From Mimachlamys varia (Eukaryota > Mollusca > Bivalvia > Pectinida > Pectinidae): DNA of 64,000 bases. The position numbers were made by a program, and so were the translations under genes. This document shows positions 21,940 to 33,084 of the stretch, piece by piece. Position 1 is the first letter of the stretch. Every line of letters begins with the position of its first letter. The notes beneath the pieces are model-generated. The model saw only the letters and a list, made by a program, of their open reading frames with translations, did not search any database and was not told where the DNA came from. The stretch covers positions 55,224,401 to 55,288,400 of the forward strand of contig OX392527.1 in assembly GCA_947623455.1 (NCBI GenBank), written 5' to 3'.

Positions 21940-22405
21940 ATGGCGGACATGCTGCCATCTTTGATTAAGGCATTGAAATTGACAACTACTAGAGGGATCT
22001 TTCTAATATTTCATATGTAGGTTCCCTTGGTCCCTACTGTTGTGCCCTTTTGATGTTGTAACTGATCAGAAAAACAAAATGGCCGAAAAGCAGTCATCTT
22101 GGACTTTGACATTGAAATCACTATTTCTTAAAGAAGTAATGGATGGATATTTCTCAAATTCCATATGTAGTTTCACTTTCGTGCCTATTTGTGCCCGTTG
22201 AGAGATTTTGAGACTGATTAGATAAACAAAATGTCTGACAGATTGCCATCCTGAATTTTGATAATTAGGCCTAGAGATGTAAGTGTAGTGGATCCTTCTC
22301 AAACTTCAAATGTATGTTCCTCTTGGTCCTTATAGTTGTGCTATTTTGCTTTTAGGGCCGATCAGAAAAAACAAAATGGCCGACGGACGGCCATCTTGAA
22401 ATTTT
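21940..22405 (-). repeat. Class G tandem array, reverse orientation (about 3 units)
   Basis: Units of about 150-165 bp contain ACAAAATGGCSGAC and CATATGTAGGTTCCCTTGGT. The second is the reverse complement of ACCAAGGGGAACCTACATATG in the forward arrays at 29.2, 31.4 and 33.1 kb. The CCATCTTG blocks are the conserved edge of each unit. Confidence 0.65.
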
Positions 22406-22429
22406 AGCTCATAGTCTACCATCTTTCAA

Positions 22430-22700
22430 TCTTAAATAATGCCTTTTCTTAAAGCTGACAATGCAAGTTAAAAATTTTTACTTTGCCGTTTAAAAAAAAA
22501 ACAAAACGGCAAAGTAAAATTTTTAGAAATCTTCTCAGATGCCCCCTTACAGGTTACTAAGGAATGGCAGACATTTTAGTTTTTGCCTTGCTTGGAAACG
22601 ATAGTCGGCTTCCTTGGGTATAAAAGGCACCCAGGCCGTCAAACCGGTTCTCATTGTTGTGATGAAACCGCACGGCGACACTTCTATAGACCTAGCCATC
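22430..22700 (-). repeat. Dispersed repeat, inverted copy of 27170-27420
   Basis: On the minus strand it matches the plus strand at 27.2-27.4 kb: TTTCCAAGCAAGGCAAAAAC, TAAAATGTCTGCC, AAGGGGGCATCT, TTTGCCGT and ACTTGCATTGTCAGCTTTAA, in the same order. The copy here also has a local AAAATTTTTACTTTGCCGTT inverted repeat around 22468-22520. Family unknown. Confidence 0.65.
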
Positions 22701-23484
22701 ACATACTTTTTGATTTTTTTTACGATATTTTCGATCAGTATCTGAAGAACATTCACATGGATATTGAAGGTGTTATTATAACGATGTTATACAATATGAG
22801 CAAAATAAAACAAGAGGCCCAGAGGGCCTGTATCGCTCACCTGGATACAATGGTATCTAGGTTATCATAAAATATTTTCTTCCTTGCCCCGCCCCTCAGC
22901 CCTCTGGGTGATCAGTCCCACCATTAGTACAATTTTGAATCCTGAGCACCAAGGGATGCTTCCTGCCAAATAAGGCTGATTTCCCATCAGTGAGTCACTA
23001 AAACCATGATATAGCTAAATAAACCTTTTTGGCCCCGCTCCTCAGCCCCCTAGGGGGTCAGCTAGTCCCACCATTAGTACAATTTGAATCCTGAGCACCT
23101 AGGAATGCTTCCTGCCAAATAAGGTTGATTTCCAATCAGTGGTTATTGAGAAGAAGTCGCTTAAACCACGATATAGCTAAATAACTCTTTTTGGCCCCGC
23201 CCTCTGCCCCCTAGAGGGTCAGTCCCACCATTAGTACAATTTTGAATCCTGAGCACCTAGGGATGCTTCCTGCCAAATAAGGCTGATTTCCAATCAGTGG
23301 TTATGGAGTAGAAGTTGCTTTAACCATGATATAGATAAATAACTCGTTTTGGCCCCGCCCTTAACCCCCTAGGGGGTCAGGCCAACCATAAATACAATTT
23401 TGAATCCTGAGCACCTAAGGATGCTTCCTACCAAATAAGGCTGATTTCCAATCAGTGGTTATGGAGAAGAAGTCGCTTAAACCA

Positions 23485-24360
23485 CAGGGTTCACTTTTGG
23501 GCGTGATTTCGCGAGATTCTCGCTGTATTTTCAGATAAATCGCTTTAAAGTCCGTTCTAAAGCAAGAAAAAATCGCGCATGTCAAAATTCAGGTATAGTG
23601 GATACCTACATCGATCAATAATACCGATTGTAGTTCCAGAAGTATTCCTTTCCTCAAATCCTAATGATAGTGTGTACGAGTCATAGTCTCAATGACGCTT
23701 GTTTCTCAATCACTTGCAATTCAAACGTTTAGATGACAAAGCCACCACGCAAACACAAAGGTGCAGGTGTCTGTAAATTTGTGACAGGTTGCGATTGGGG
23801 GGAAATGTAAGTAGTTAATGCCTCCAGAAACAGTATTGAAAGTTGATCTAACAGCCAGGAATGTCTTAGTTCATTAAATTAACGTTAACCAATGATGAAT
23901 CCATGGAAAACAAGTAGATGGTTGAGAGAGGAAATGACTCCACCGATTCCACCGGTGCTGGGGCCAATAGGCCAACGGTACTGACTGTATCCGTGACGAT
24001 GTCAATGCTATTGATGTTTAGTAGCAAGTTTAATGTTATATTAGGAATGGTTGATTTTGGAGGAATTTTAACTTTAATTAGGCCTGTATATGACAGAGTT
24101 AAAATCACAAACAAGGACGATTTTCTCCAGGAAATAAAATAAACAAAAGATCAGGAAACCCAATTTTAATTACTGTACCTGGTGTTATTTATTAATTAAC
24201 TTAATAAATTTAATTGTTATGAACTTATAGCATTCCTATCAATTCATACTAAATTACGTGTCATAATACCAAAAATCCCATCCATATATGAAAAATCTCA
24301 CTGAAATTAGGTAAGGGAGATTTTTTCTCTCATTGTGCCCAAGGTCTAGGGTGAACCCTG
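23485..24360. mobile_element. Non-autonomous DNA transposon, TIR CAGGGTTCAC, 6-bp TSD
   Basis: The ends CAGGGTTCAC and GTGAACCCTG are inverted repeats, flanked by AAACCA on both sides (23479-23484 and 24361-24366). Excision restores the A4 unit CTTAAACCAATAGAGCTAAA. Its 876 bp encode no transposase; the two 74-82 aa ORFs on opposite strands overlap and look non-coding. The CAGGG terminus suggests the hAT group, though the usual hAT duplication is 8 bp. Confidence 0.8.
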
Positions 24361-25004
24361 AAACCAATAGAGCTAAATAACCCTTTTTGGCCCCGCCCCT
24401 CAGCCCCCTAGGGGGTCAGTCCCACCATTAGTACAATTTTGAATCCTGGGCACCTAAGGATGTTTCCTGCCAAATAAGGTTGATTTCCAACCAGTGGTTA
24501 TGGAGAAGTCGCTAATATCAATATAGCTAAATAATTCTTTATGGCCCCAACCCTCAGCCCCCTGGGGGGTCAGTCCCACCATGAGTACAATTTTGAATCC
24601 TAAGCACCTAAGGATGCTTCCTGTTAAATAAGGCTGATTTCCAATCAGTGGTTATGGAGAAGAAGTCGCTTAAACCAATATAGCTAAATAACCCTTTTTG
24701 GCCCCGCCCCTCAGCCCCCTAGGGGGTCAGTCCCACCATTAGTACAATTTTGAATCCTGGGCACCTAAGGATGCTTCCTGCCAAATAAGGTTGATTTCCA
24801 ACCAGTGGTTATGGAGAAGAAGTCGCTAATATCAATATAGCTAAATAATTCTTTATGGCCCCACCCCTCAGCCCCCTGGGGGGTCAGTCCCATCATGAGT
24901 ACAATTTTGAATCCTAAGCACCTAAGGATGCTTCCTGTTAAATAAGGCTGATTTCCAATCAGTGGTTATGGAGAAGAAGTCGCTTAAACTAATATAGCTA
25001 AATA

Positions 25005-26429
25005 CAGTCGAACCTCGTTAATCCGGACACCTTGGTTCCATCACAATTTTGTCCGGATTGCGAATCATCCGGATTGTCGAATCATGCCCCCTGACAATCG
25101 TTAGAGATCGTTTGGTAAGCCTACTGTACAAATACAAATTGTACACACGGTATTGAATGTGTAACATATGAAAGTGTGTTGAGTAACACGTTTATTGTTT
25201 GGAAATAATTGTATTTTATGAATAAAAGAATGATCTCAACTTTGATAGTGTTTGTTTTTGTCAAACTGATCGCATTTTACTCATCTGATTCACAATTTCA
25301 CCGCATGTCTAGGAAGGTAAGTAATGTGTTGTTTTCGAATTGCCTCCCTTGCACTGCATTCAAATTCTATTTTTAGCGACTTGGGGAAACACCGGCCAAA
25401 TTGAATGTAGAAAGTGCGATAATCTGATTGGAAATGACGAGAAATGGAACACAGGAAACACTGGTTTAGAGTTACGTATTTATTCAGGCATCAAATCGAA
25501 TAAAACATGATCTAAGACTGAATTCAGCGGTCTTTTTATGGGGCCAGCTATGTTTTGATACGTGTACATGTACATGTACATGAATATAGCTCAGGTAAGC
25601 TGAACGAAATTCACAATTTAATTTGCAATAATACAGTAATTAATTAGACCTAATTAATTTTAAAAGTTTTCAGTGATCCGTGTTCAGTTTGCCAAGCGGT
25701 ACTGTCACGAAACGGACTCTTAATACGTGTACAGTACCGAATGTGAACAGTCCACGCCGAGTGTCACCCGCGCTAATTATTTCACACCCTGATCTCCGAT
25801 ATGAAAATTGTCATTGTACAAACACTTAACTCTGTTCAGCAACAAAGCCTTGATTTAACATTTCCACAGGTAGCTTATTTATTTCCGACTTGTGTGTACA
25901 TACGGCATACGACTCGCCTTGTTAGAATACAATATCGTTGGAGTTATCGCCCGTCGAAATACCGGAAGATTTCACAAGTTTACACAAACAACATTTGGCT
26001 CGGATTGAAAAGCTTAATCAGAATTCATTATGAAATATATGTACAGTATACATGTATACAAGCCATACAGTACAGGTAACAATGCTTGTATATTTACTCC
26101 AATCATAGCCGTGAGGGACAAACTACATGTATGCGTCAGTGACAGGTATGTGTATTACGTGCGGTCAGGCGTGAAACTTGTGATTGTAGACAAATCTTTC
26201 ACTCCTTGGTGTAACATAATGGATTCTGATCGAGACATTGCGACCGGATTACCGAGACATGAAACACCATGTTATAGACGTTTTGTTCCCGGAAATTGAT
26301 TCCGGAACTGGAACGCGAATTTCCGGATTATCGGTGGTTTTTAACGTTGGGGAAATCCGTTCCCGGATGTTTTCGTCCAGATTACGAGATTTCCGGATTA
26401 CTGATTTCCGGATAAACGGTGTTCGACTG
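25005..26429. mobile_element. pogo/Tigger-like non-autonomous transposon with TA duplication
   Basis: The left end CAGTCGAACCTCGTTAATCC and the right end (reverse complement CAGTCGAACACCGTTTATCC) are inverted repeats flanked by TA (25003-25004 and 26430-26431). Removing it restores GCTAAATAACCCTTTTTGGC, as in other A4 units. CAGTCGAACCTC termini with a TA target are typical of Tc1/mariner pogo-Tigger elements. Near the right end, several GATTTCCGGATTA-type subrepeats occur. No intact transposase among its 1425 bp; three overlapping plus ORFs of 64-92 aa carry no DDE signature I can see. Confidence 0.85.
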
Positions 26430-26658
26430 TAACCCTTTTTGGCCCCGCCCTCAGCTCCCTAGGGGGGTCAGTCCTACCATTAGTACAATTTTGGATCCTG
26501 GGCACCTAAGGATGATTCCTGCCAAATTTGGTTGATTTCCTATCAGTGGTTATGGAGAAGAAGTCGTTTAAACAATTGTTGACAGACGACGGACGGACGG
26601 ACGACGGACGCCACGGTATGGCATAAGCTCACCTCGGTCCTACGAACCAGGTGAGCTA

Positions 26659-27165
26659 AAAAACCAACATATTATTGTAATTTAAATTACACCAAAATTC
26701 GTGCGAATAAAAATCAAGTATAGGAATGACAACTGATAAACCTACCAAAGTATTCAATTGGAACATCATGTCGCTAAGAGTAATCAGTTCCTGTGTGATA
26801 AACATTGCTATAATCATCCATTTATTTCCATCAAAATAAGTTCCCCTCACTCGCAAGTGCTCGTGTTTTACATAATCAAGACTATGCGCGCGTGTTACAC
26901 TACATTTTCATTACAAGCGCTTTAGTGGCAAAGCGTAATATTATAGGTAATATTAGGAGCGAGTACATATTCTGTTCGAAACGTTTCGCTCTGCTTCTGA
27001 ATGTAAAATCAACATGTCGATGTCCATTACGTATACATAGGTGAAGGGACAGTAAGGGTGTTTTCAGTTTTATTTCTTCTATTTTCCTTTGCACACGATT
27101 TATGATGGTGTCTGAGAGAATGACCATCTTCACGTATCTTCAACTTCAAGGTAGGTGTGTGTTGG
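26659..27165. other. No gene recognised
   Basis: Unique-looking sequence between A4 and a dispersed repeat. Small minus-strand ORFs at 26656-26856 and 26900-27133 have no recognisable domains. Confidence 0.4.
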
Positions 27166-27169
27166 TCAT

Positions 27170-27420
27170 TCCAGTTGTGTTACTCCACTGCACGGCCAAT
27201 GTTCGTGTAAAAACCGGTTTGACAGGCTTGATGCCTCTTATACCCAGGGAGGTCAACTCTCGTTTCCAAGCAAGGCAAAAACTAAAATGTCTGCCTCTCC
27301 TTAGTAACCTTTAAGGGGGCATCTCAGAAGCTTTCTAAAATATTGCTTTGCCGTATTTTTTTTTAAATCTCAACAAAAAAACTTTTTAACTTGCATTGTC
27401 AGCTTTAAGAAGAAAAAAGG
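27170..27420 (+). repeat. Dispersed repeat, inverted partner of 22430-22700
   Basis: Shares the ordered blocks listed for the 22430-22700 copy, in the opposite orientation. The pair encloses A4 and its nested elements. Confidence 0.65.
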
Positions 27421-27769
27421 GAAAATATCCCACTTTTTACTTTGCGTCTAACACACTAATACCATTTTTTTTGGTGCATATATTAAAATAAACACATTCG
27501 CTTCCCTGTAAATGGATCAATGTTCATTTGTAATAAAAATTGATATTTTAGTTGAATTGTTAAAGCACTGCACTTAATTGTACATGTAGTTTGAAACACA
27601 ACTCTTCAATCTAAACAACATGCGTGTTATTGGGTTTACTCTAAATACTTACTTAATCCCTATTCTGAAACTTTCTGATATCGAAACATAGTAACCAATA
27701 CAACAACAATAGCTGTCGAAATATACATACTATTGTTTGAAGTTTTAGCGTTTCAGTACTTTCAGTACT

Positions 27770-28153
27770 TTGATTTTTTTTTGCAAACTTTGTCCTTGAA
27801 TATGGGTCAAGGTCTTTTCTTTTCGCAAACTTTTTTCGGCTTCATCCAAGGAAGCTACCGGTTAAATATGAGGTCTCTATGCATGACGGTATTTTAGAAG
27901 AAGTTGTTTAAAAGGTTTCGACATTTTTTACCCCTGTGACCTTGAAATTAGGTCAAAGTGAATTTTTTTTTGCAAACTTTGTTCAGCTCCTTCCAAGAAA
28001 GCTACCAGCCAAATTTCATGTCACTAGGCCTTTCAGTATTTTAGAAAAAGTCGTTTAAAAGGAAAAAGTTTACGGAAGCAGGACGGACGGACGGACGCGA
28101 ACGCTGCACCATCACATAAACTCACTTGGCCCTTGGGGCCAGGTGAGCTAAAA
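27770..28153 (+). mobile_element. Class A element A5, 5'-truncated: about 2 body-2 units plus tail
   Basis: Units carry TTTGCAAACTTTGTTCAGCT and ACCCCTGTGACCTTGAA, then a GACGGACGGACGGACG tract, then the hairpin CTCACTTGGCCC TTG GGGCCAGGTGAG at 28121-28147, followed by CTAAAA. No head to the left. Confidence 0.7.
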
Positions 28154-28460
28154 AGGGAATAGATCCCACTTTTTAAGAACAAATGAAGATTGTCTATAGT
28201 GGGCACAAAGATCTTTCTGTGATCTATTGTTTAATGTTCATACAGAAATGTTGTTCTTACTATTAATGTGTTCTGATGCACAGAAGATACTTTATCAGAT
28301 GTCTTAAATGTATATGACATATGATTGATATTGGTTAAGTTAATGGTTTTCTACATACGGCATCATATCTTTTATGCGCTATGATATAGAATGAAATGAA
28401 ACGAAATGTTTAAATTGCTACATTACATCCGTTTTAATTTGTAACAGAAAAGAAAATAGT

Positions 28461-28531
28461 GTGCTTCCACCGGGAATCGAACCCTCGATCTCCAAGTTCC
28501 TAGTCGGACGCTCTACCACACAGCTAAAGGG
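28461..28531 (-). repeat. tRNA-like sequence (tRNA pseudogene or SINE head)
   Basis: On the minus strand it has a D-arm-like TAGCTGTGTGGTAGAGCG and a T-arm-like GAGGGTTCGATTCCCGG (A- and B-box matches). The anticodon loop would be 8 nt and the acceptor stem does not pair, so a working tRNA is unlikely. A second partial copy of its 3' end lies at 28648-28683, which favours a dispersed tRNA-derived repeat. Confidence 0.5.
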
Positions 28532-28682
28532 AAATTCCCTCTAGCTCAAAGCTAGAAGGCAACCTAAATCCTATGCACAATTAAAATCTTCCACACAATT
28601 CCTCCCCCCTTTTTAAAGGGCCATGGATACCATTCATAACAGGAAAGAGAACAGTGTGCTTCCACCGGGGATCAACCCTCAA

Positions 28683-28742
28683 TCACTAGGTTATATATAT
28701 ATATAACCTAGTGAATATTGTTTATATATATATAAACAATAT
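28683..28742. repeat. Two adjacent perfect AT-rich palindromes (32 bp and 28 bp)
   Basis: 28683-28714 has the half-site TCACTAGGTTATATAT and its exact mirror. 28715-28742 has ATATTGTTTATATA and its exact mirror. They abut with no spacer. Confidence 0.9.
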
Positions 28743-29165
28743 GCACATATATCCTAATTATAATATTGTTATAGGAGTTACCCCCACCCCCTCACCCCAA
28801 CCCCTTCCCCTACCCTGTTCATACCCTATGATATTTCATTATTTATACATATCATTTGTTAATACATCTACAGAATGTATATACAGAATTGGGGTTGGAA
28901 CTTAATACTTACTTAATCCCCATTCTGATACTTTCTGAAATCAAAACTTACCCATTGGTGTTGTAACCCATACAACAAAAACACTTCAATAGCTGTCGAA
29001 ATGTTTGAAGTTTTAGCGTTTCAGTACTTTCATTATTTTTCATTATTTTACATTAATTAAAGTCTATAATAAGACATAACAAGAGATCCCATAGACAATC
29101 TTTATTTAATCTTAAATTGTTGGATCTTTTCCTTTTTAATTCCTTCTTTTCTCTTACTCAAACTA
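28743..29165. other. No gene recognised
   Basis: AT-rich with a C-rich patch (about 28778-28820). A segment at 28900-29060 (ACTTACTTAATCCC...AAGTTTTAGCGTTTCAGTACTT) repeats 27647-27770. Confidence 0.45.
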
Positions 29166-29705
29166 TTACTCACAAATCCAAGATCGCCACCTATCGGCCA
29201 TATTGTTTAGTGGATCTGTCCGAAAAATGGACTGTGCACAACTAGGCACTAAGGGGAACATTTACATGAAATTTGAGAATTATCCATTCTGTACTTCCCA
29301 AGAAATAGCGATAACAAACTATTACTCACAAATCCAAGATGGTAGCCTGTTGGCCATATTGTTGATCGGATTTGTCCGAAAATGGACTATGCACAATAAG
29401 GCATCAAGGGGAACCTTTACATGAAAATTTAAGAAAGATCCATCCAGTACTTCTCATGGAATAACGGTAACAATCTATTTCTAACAAATCCAACATTGCC
29501 ACCTGTCGACCATATTGTTTATCGGATCTGTTCGAAAATGATCCATGCACAACTAGGCACCATGGGGAACCTACATATGAAATTTGGAAATGATCCATCA
29601 AGTACTTTTCAAGAAATAGCGATAACAAGAATTGTTTATGGACGAACGGACGATGGACGAGGAATGGACAACAGACCACGGACGAAGGGTGATTTAAACG
29701 ATGGT
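29165..29705 (+). repeat. Class G tandem array (about 3 units) with GGACGAACGGACG end
   Basis: Units of about 165 bp carry CCATATTGTTTATCGGATCTG, AAAATGGACTATGCACAACT, AGGGGAACCTACATATGAAA and TCCATCMAGTACTTCTCAAG. It ends in a TGGACGAACGGACGATGGACG tract at 29638-29660, like the tail tracts of the other classes, but without an obvious hairpin. Confidence 0.7.
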
Positions 29706-30932
29706 GGGCTAAAAACTTGTTGAATCCAAAAATCATTTCCAATTGATTATGTATGTTGACAATATCAACACATAAATAAGTGCCCTAGCTATTGCAAATT
29801 GATCTTACAAATTATATTCAGCACATGTATGTAGATTCAAACAACAAATTCTGTATCGACCATTGAAGTACAAAGAAATCAATTAAGTGTGTTTCTACCA
29901 ATGTATGTAGATAATAAATGCCAGTGTTCACTACTTAAATGAAAATAAATAATACAACCCCGTTAACTGTAACTGAGACGTCTTGTTGTCTCCCCTTATC
30001 AGTAACAAGACCCATTATGCATGTGTATCGCTTTCACCATCTGATTTTATCACTTTCATCGACATCTCTCCTGAGTTTCAGAAAACAAAAGTCTAATTCA
30101 TATTGAATTGCCTTTAATGTTCTCTTAACATGCAAAGAAGGAGAAACAGCAGTGTTTTTTGACGTCCTGGCATGTTTTTGAGAGCTCAGCTGAGGGGTAT
30201 AATAGGGACCATATAAAGGTCAGGGTAAATCAGGCAGGGAAAAGTGGGCCTAAGTTTTGAAGTAGTACAGACACAGTAACTGTTCTGACCAGTTTGTACA
30301 CCGTTATCAAAACACCACAACTGTGACACAGCACTTTGCTATTGATGGACTTATAGATCCCCAACATCTTACCCTGTACTGAGAAATGAAATGATTGACT
30401 TTATCAGGATTTTTCTGCATTGTGCCTAATTTGTCAATCACTGTGAAGTATGTTTTATATGTATTGCAAAATCAAACAATACCTTTCTAGTACTTGTTTT
30501 TAACAAGGACTACACTACACTACAACAGACTTTTAAAACAAACCCAACCCTATGTAAAGGTACTTGCTTGCTACTACAGTCCATTCCTCTTTATATCATG
30601 TTGAATTTGTCAGCCAAACATGATATTAACAGGAATATGACATCAAGAGAAACATGTTTTTTCCACTCAATCAAGTGCATTACCAATTTCTATTACTAAC
30701 AAGTGATCCCAGTGGGATATTGGTGCCCACCATTGATGATTTTTCATTAATTCTTAGAAAGATGGATCTTTTCCCTTCTTATTTCAACTTCCATTTATGT
30801 ACTTAATCTTAGTTCTACAAACTTCCATTGAAAAGTAATAATAGTTGAAAGAAGGTCTCATCAGGAGTTTTGTTTTTATGTTCAATTCCAAATTCCAAAT
30901 CCATCTTGTAATTCTTAAAAAATAACCATAAT
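29706..30932. other. No gene recognised
   Basis: 1.2 kb with stops in all frames and no detectable repeat structure by eye. Confidence 0.4.
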
Positions 30933-30940
30933 ATACTTTC

Positions 30941-31350
30941 TAGGGCTGGGCGGTTTTACCGGTATACCGGTATACTGTGGTATAAAGTTTTGATGGTACG
31001 TACCGTGGTACATTAGTCCTGTACCGGTTTTTTGGGGACTTTCATTTTACTTATCAATTTGAAAGAACTATTTGTTACATAGATCAATTGAAATTCCAAT
31101 ATGGTTTAATAGTAATTTCCTATAAGTTTGCTGATCAACTAGGACAGACATAGCTTCACTCAAACAATATTAGAGGATAACACAACGAGAAACTTATGAC
31201 ATGCCTCTTGTGGATTGGCTTCAGAACAAAAACAGCCGAAGACCTTTAGCTAGCTCAAACATTCAATCAAGGTGGTATACCGTGGTACATACGTACCGCA
31301 GTATTTACCTAAACACCGTGGTACGTTTTATTTTGTGGTACCCAGCTCTA
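30941..31350. mobile_element. hAT-like MITE with 8-bp target duplication
   Basis: The ends TAGGGCTGGGCGG and (reverse complement of the right end) TAGAGCTGGGTACC are inverted. ATACTTTC flanks both sides (30933-30940 and 31351-31358). Internal GGTATACCGGTATAC and TACCGTGGTAC runs are typical of a widespread hAT MITE type. The uninterrupted paralogue AACCCTAATATACTTTCATAGTCAACATAC is at about 33086-33115. Confidence 0.88.
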
Positions 31351-31358
31351 ATACTTTC

Positions 31359-32160
31359 ATAGTCAACATACGATTTGGCTGTCTGGCGGCCATACTTTTC
31401 CCCTCAAACAGTCCAAAGATTAGACCGTGCAAAACTAGGGACCGAACAGAACAATATGCTTATGAAATTTGAAAAGGATCCCTCAAGTATTTCTCAAAAA
31501 ATAGCATTCACAAACCATCACTGTCAAAGATGGCTGCCTGTTTATCAGATCTGTCCAAAAATGGACTATGCGCAACAAGGCACCAAAGAAAACCAACAAA
31601 TGAAATTTGAGAATGATCCATTCAATACTTCTCACAGAATAGTGGTAACATACTATTTCTAAACAAATCCAAGATGGCCCCCTGTTGGCCATCTTGTTTA
31701 TCGAATCTGCTTGAAAATGGACTATGCACAACTAGCCACAAAGGGGAACCTACATAATTATGAAACTTGAAAATGATCCATCTAGTACTTCTCAAGAAAT
31801 AGCGGTAACAAACTATTTCTGAAGAAATCCAAAATGGCCCCCTGTCGGCCATCTTGTTTATCGGATCTGTCCAAAAATGAACTATGCATAACTACGCACC
31901 AAGGGGAACCTACACATGAAATTTGAGAATGACCCATCCAGTACTTTTAAAGAAATAGCGGTAACAATCTATTTCTAACAAATTCTTGATGGCCGCATGT
32001 CAGCCATATTGTTTATCAGAAATGTCCAAAAATGGACTATGAACAACAAGGCATTAAGAGGAACCTACATATGAAATTTGAGAAAGATTCATCTAGAACT
32101 TCTTAAGAAATAGCAGTAACAAACTATTTCTAATAATTCCAAGATGGCTAACGGTCCGAG
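31359..32160 (+). repeat. Class G tandem array (about 5 units)
   Basis: Same unit as 29165-29705, with repeated AAAATGGACTATGCACAACT, AAGGGGAACCTACA and CCAAGATGGCCCCCTGT blocks. The unit edges GGCCATCTTG recur every roughly 165 bp. Confidence 0.7.
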
Positions 32161-32279
32161 GGGGAACAGAGAATCCGGGTGTACTGAAATTTACAAATGA
32201 AACAAAGCCCCTGATGATCTTTCTATCCATGTAGAGAAATAGGCTGTAGTACCTTGGAGTCTAGAGTAGAAGATTTTTG

Positions 32280-33084
32280 AAATTTAGGATAATTTTCCCT
32301 TTTGGGACCCCGCCCTAACCCTAGGGTTGGAGCAGGAATCCCAATTTTACAAATATATATCCTCATCAACTAAGGATCATGTTGGCCAAGTTTGAAAAAA
32401 ATTCCATCCACTGGTTCTGGAGAAGAAGTTTGAAAATGTAAAAAGTTTACGCACGACGCCGAATGGAAAATGATTGGAATAGGTCAATCTGATTAAAATA
32501 CAGATCCTCACTATTCCTATCGTGTGTAGGATCTGACAGCGACCAGTAGAAGGTCATGTGCAGATGACCTTTGCATTCATCAATCAAATCGCTGCTTACC
32601 AAATTCTGAAAGTGAAAAGCTAATTTCGATTTGTTTCTACACTTGTCGTTAAACCAGAGTAAAGTAGCGAGAAACCCGAACGACTGTAAACAAAAATGGC
32701 GGCGCCCATCAGCGGTCTCTTCGCCAAGGCGTGTGTTCTTTTTAGACATTATCTGTTTGATTTGTAGTTTTTCGTTTGTCCGAAAACAAGTAACAACTGA
32801 AGGTTAAGAAATGTTCTGAAATACCCTAATCAAATTGTTATAAAACACCCTGAATGATTTCCTCTTCTTCGCTTCGATCCGCCGCCATTTTTGTTCGTCT
32901 ACCAAAGACCGTTTACAAGGTGCATTTTGATGGGCTGTTCATTTCCTAGATATTGAAATAATAAAGGTCAGATGCACATGACCTTCTACTGGTCGCTGTC
33001 AGATCCTACACAATAGTACTAGTGATGATCTGTATTTTAATCAGATTGGGAATAGGTCACTTGAGACTTCGTCTCAGGTGACCT
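32280..33084 (+). mobile_element. Class E element fragment with tail hairpin, split by a Mutator-like insert
   Basis: The body TTTTGGGACCCCGCCCTAACC...GGTTCTGGAGAAGAAGTTTG is a body-1-type unit. The tail hairpin AGGTCACTTGAGAC TTC GTCTCAGGTGACCT lies at 33054-33084. The insert 32485-33048 sits just before the hairpin. A related class E end is at 39230-39421. Confidence 0.6.
32485..33048. mobile_element. Mutator-like non-autonomous element: ~100-bp TIRs, 9-bp TSD
   Basis: The left end CAATCTGATTAAAATACAGATC and the right end are inverted repeats that stay alignable for about 100 bp, including GGATCTGACAGCGACCAGTA and GAAGGTCATGTGCA. GGAATAGGT flanks both sides (32476-32484 and 33049-33057). 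A class E paralogue at 39378-39400 (TTGATTAGAAAAGGTCACTTGAG) shows the uninterrupted site. Long TIRs and a 9-bp duplication are diagnostic of the Mutator superfamily. No transposase inside. The unique middle contains two inward AACAAAAATGGCGGCG blocks, one per arm. Confidence 0.85.

Larger units (their letters stand above)
22810..26658 (+). mobile_element. Class A element A4 (head to tail), carrying two nested DNA transposons
   Basis: The head is ACAAGAGGCCCAGAGGGCCT with CGCTCACCTGG at about 22834-22844. Body-1 units of about 160-170 bp carry TTTTTGGCCCCGCCCCTCAG, GGGGTCAGTCCCACCATTAG, CACCTAGGGATGCTTCCTGC and CCAATCAGTGGTTATGGAGA. The tail has a GGACGGACGGACGACGG tract, then a hairpin at 26626-26657 (AGCTCACCT..AGGTGAGCT). 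It is interrupted at 23485-24360 and 25005-26429 by elements with target duplications. The arrangement gives a relative age: A4 is older than both inserts. Confidence 0.8.

Noticed and set aside
22583..22870. 95-aa plus-strand ORF
   Set aside because: It crosses from a dispersed repeat into the class A head; no conserved motif.
28461..28531. Functional tRNA gene
   Set aside because: The anticodon loop is the wrong size and the acceptor stem does not pair; a second partial copy is nearby.
32447..32749. 100-aa minus-strand ORF starting MSKKNTRLGEE
   Set aside because: It runs through the TIR and TSD of the Mutator-like insert into class E sequence, so it is not an ancestral reading frame.
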